Assembly (NCBI GenBank): GCA_029931535.1
Contig: JAQPZY010000848.1
Span: 62,001 to 126,000 of the forward strand
Source of the DNA: Margaritifera margaritifera
Lineage: Eukaryota; Mollusca; Bivalvia; Unionida; Margaritiferidae
Direction: 5' to 3'
Length of the DNA stretch: 64,000 nucleotides
Part shown: piece after piece, positions 61,195 to 64,000 of the stretch
How positions within the stretch are numbered: the first letter of the stretch is position 1
Layout of the letters: the number at the start of each line of letters is the position of its first letter
The notes under the pieces: model-generated
Seen by the model: the letters and a program-made list of their open reading frames with translations, nothing else
Told to the model about the DNA's origin: nothing
Database searches by the model: none
Position numbers and translations under genes: made by a program

Positions 61195-61625
61195 ATAGTG
61201 CTTTTCCCCCAGGCAATTATTGCCAAATTTAGCCTGAAATCGGGGTAGAAAAAACTTCCGTTTCAGAGAGATTATCGCTCTGTCCGCTGCTGAGAGGTGT
61301 GAAAGACGATGTTCTTCACTTGGCTATGACAAAGGGCCAGGCCAAAAAGAGTGGAAATTGGACTTAGTGTTATTTATTTTGTGCTTTTTTTGTTGAAAAA
61401 ACACAGGACGATTTTTGTGCGCTGGCCCCTTATTAGCTCAAGTCACAACCTGTTATTACTTTGGCTAGAATGGGAAATGTGTTCCAGGCTGAGCTCAGTA
61501 TTACAGATAGATCCGCTATTTTATGGTTAGGGTTATATGATTTTTAAAAACATTGTCTACCTTCTTGTCCACTTGTAAAAAGTGTAAGTCCAATCGAAGT
61601 CCAATGGACACATTTTGCCATGTAT
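61195..61625. other. Unique sequence between hAT element and second minisatellite array
   Basis: Contains ggcaattattgccaaatttagc, a GC-richer stretch and no coding frame. Copy 2 of this stretch would lie beyond the window end. Confidence 0.5.
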
Positions 61626-62386
61626 AACATATGGTCCAGATGATGGAAGTTTACGTATGATTTCTTTTCCGGATGTGGTAAAAAAAGCATCGCCAAGATG
61701 ATGCAGCCTTGCATGCAAAATCGTGTCTGGATCAGATACAAAAATTGGTCCACACATTAGAAGTTTACGTTCGATTTCTTTCCCAGATGTGGTAAAAAGC
61801 ATCGCCCGGATGATGTAGACTTGCATGCAATATATTGTCCAGATCAGATAAAAAAATTGGTCCGCACATTAGAAGTTTATGTTCGATTTCTTTCCGGATG
61901 TGGTAAAAAAGCATCGCTTGGATGATGTAGACTTGCATGCAAAATATTGTCCGGATCAGATAAAAAAATTGGTCCGCACATTGGAAGTTTATGTTCGATT
62001 TCTTTCCGGATGTGGTAAAAAAGCATCGCCTGGATGATGTAGACTTGCATGCAAAATATTGTCCGGATCAGATACAAAAATTGGTCCGCACATTGGAAGT
62101 TTATGTTCGATTTCTTTCCGGATGTGGTAAAAAAGCATCGCCTGGATGATGTAGACTTGCATGCAAAATATTGTCCGGATCGGATAAAAAAATTGGTCCG
62201 CACATTAGAAGTTTACATTCGATTTCTTTTCCGGATGTGCTTAAAAGCATCGCCCGGATGATGTAGCCTTGCATGCAAAATTGTGTCCGGATCAGATAAA
62301 AGTAATGGTCCAGACGATGGAAGTTTACATGCGAAATCTTTTCCAGATGTAGTTAAAAACATCGCATGGGCAATTGGAGCTTGTAT
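61625..62386 (+). repeat. 112-bp minisatellite, second array, about 7 copies
   Basis: From 61706 on this is the duplicate of 58450-59130; the first partial units differ. Confidence 0.97.
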
Positions 62387-62520
62387 GCAAAATCATGTCT
62401 GAATCTTGTCATTAATATGGATCACAAAATGTAAGATTACAAATAGGACAGCTACTTTAAATGTCATGTATCAAAATTGTTTTTTCTTTTATTTGTACAA
62501 ATCCTATAACCCAAAGCCTA

Positions 62521-62671
62521 ACAGTTACTCTAACCCAAAATCCACCTGAACCCTAACCCTAATCCTATCCCTATACCCTAACCCAACCCTAACCCAAACG
62601 CCTTAACCCTAACCCCAAACCCAAACCTAACCCATAAACCTAACCCAAATCCTAACCTTAACCCTAATTGC
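62521..62671 (+). repeat. Telomere-like tract, duplicate
   Basis: Identical to 59265-59415 as part of the 3,256-bp unit. Confidence 0.85.
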
Positions 62672-62888
62672 AGCTGAAAATGCGGTCAAAAGGCCACACA
62701 ATTCCACTTATTGTTAAATAGTAGACAAACTGTTCAATTCCATCTATCTTCCATAATTGTAGCTCCATTTGAAAAGTGAAGATATCGTACGTCCTCTGCT
62801 ACCAAATACAACTTCACCCCCCACCCCCGCAAAAAATGGAGCAGGTACATTGTTGGTGCGTTAGAATTGTTTTTCCTCCGCTACTTAC

Positions 62889-64000
62889 TAGGGGTGAAAC
62901 GATTATTCGATATATCGATACTCTTTCTATATCGATACTCATATCGATACCAGAGGGGAAGAAACGATACAAAACGATACTTACTCTATGCAAGTTACTT
63001 TAATCTTCAGCAGTTGTGAATAATTATTAGTCATTTGCCTTTTCATTCTTTAAATTGAGAATTCATCTGAGATAGCCGTATCAAGTACATACACTCATTT
63101 CTGTCAGTAAAAAAATAAAAGTAATTGACAACACCCACTCACCTTCTACAAATTAACACAAGGTGACTAACTCACGTGGTTCGAAATCTGCCCCCTTCTC
63201 CTGCCCCAATTCCATGCTAATCAGTTTATCTCGTCTGCATCTTCAGCCACTGATAACATATATCAACGGAAAGAAGACATTGCAGATTTCTTCCCTATGT
63301 ATGATTTAAGTACTTTACTGATCATTTAATAACCACTTTTACGTGACATTTATCTGTTGCATCGCATCTTGTCTACTTGGATCGAAATGAAGGCTGCACA
63401 TCCGGTGTGTCATGCAGTGTTACATGCAGTTCTGATTAGTGGTTACTGTTTGTTCAAGTCCAGAGTAAAACAATAACCACCAATCATAACTAACTGTAGC
63501 ATGTTCACTGCGTGACATACTGGAAATATTGGCATCCAAACTCTATCCAAATAGATACAAAGCAACATAGAAACTTCACACACAAGTGACTATTAAATGA
63601 TATGTGTAAAGTACTTATATCGTACATGGAGAATAAGTTTGGAATATCTCCTTTTACATTGATATATGTAATCAATGACCGAACCTGCCGATTGGATAAA
63701 AAAACAAAACAAAAAAAAAACAAATAGCACAGAATCGGCAAGGGGGCAGATTCCAAACCACACGATTGATAGCCACCTCGTATATTTGGTAGAAAGGGAG
63801 AGGGTGTTGTCAATAATTTCCTTTTTCACTGACAGAAACAAATGTCTGTGGCTACAGTAGTTGATTTGCATCTGCTGGAAGTACAATGTGAAGGATTTGG
63901 CTATTAGTCATCTCCACTTCCACACTCAGATTTGTTCTAGATAAGAATTTCCTTGCACAAGGAAATTGCACTGTTTCTTCTGTTTTGAAGATAACACCGT
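62889..64000. mobile_element. hAT foldback element, duplicate, truncated by window end
   Basis: Second copy of 59633-60744 in the duplicated unit; the left CTACTTAC is at 62881-62888. Confidence 0.85.

Larger units (their letters stand above)
58450..61705. repeat. 3,256-bp duplicated unit, copy 1
   Basis: From about 58450 every position reappears 3,256 bp later (61706 onward) up to the window end, without indels even in homopolymers; I noticed one substitution (c at 58661, t at 61917). The left junction falls inside the 112-bp minisatellite. The unit holds most of that array, a telomere-like tract, the hAT element and 520 bp of unique sequence. Confidence 0.95.
61706..64000. repeat. 3,256-bp duplicated unit, copy 2, cut by window end
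   Basis: Repeats 58450-60744. Just before it (61625-61705) the 112-bp array has one diverged unit (cgccaagatgatgcag), so the junction lies between minisatellite units. Confidence 0.95.

Overview
This is animal nuclear DNA, very AT-rich, dominated by decayed transposable elements and tandem repeats. It shows spliceosomal introns, GT-AG exons, APE-type non-LTR retrotransposons, Polinton/Maverick relics, a hAT element with an 8-bp target duplication and tRNA-derived SINEs. The mix (LINE with a 2A-like motif, Polintons, many minisatellites, short tRNA SINEs) suits a mollusc, perhaps a bivalve. The species-level guess is an inference; there is no bacterial gene, operon or CRISPR array.

The one convincing host gene lies on the minus strand between about 42.8 and 18.9 kb. 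Four exons (26883-27051, 20860-21024, 19715-19875, 18941-19186) match successive parts of the inactive rhomboid (iRhom, RHBDF) luminal loop and first transmembrane helices. An upstream exon (28313-28479) supplies the first half of TM1. Two further upstream exons (36119-36227, coiled-coil-like; 41724-42824, 367 codons, charged and disordered) fit in phase as the cytosolic N-terminus. Phases run 0-0, 0-1, 1-0, 0-1, 1-1, 1-0, 0-0 with no stops. The C-terminal exons (rest of the rhomboid core) are not visible, nor is the start codon.

Layout: 0.4-0.9 kb dispersed repeat; 4.3-4.75 kb unidentified coding relic; 4.9-12.4 kb two head-to-tail LINE copies (minus); 13.1-14.3 kb degenerate ~140-bp satellite; 14.5-15.0 kb Polinton integrase relic; 15.0-17.85 kb an 18-bp minisatellite; 18.9-42.8 kb the iRhom-like gene, whose introns hold a TIR element, SINEs, a Polinton relic with integrase and DNA polymerase B, several minisatellites and (TA)n tracts; 44.6 kb another Polinton polymerase fragment; 46.2-51.3 kb a nearly full-length but dead LINE (plus) with a degenerate 2A-like motif; 52-57 kb dispersed repeats and an unidentified coding relic; 58.2-64 kb a 3,256-bp unit present twice almost without change, carrying a 112-bp minisatellite, a degenerate telomere-like tract and a 1,553-bp hAT foldback element.

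The transposon proteins are all broken and do not form a working system. The main points for follow-up are the unusual iRhom-like gene, the near-identical 3,256-bp duplication (biological or an assembly artefact), the hAT foldback element and the two candidate signal-peptide exons.
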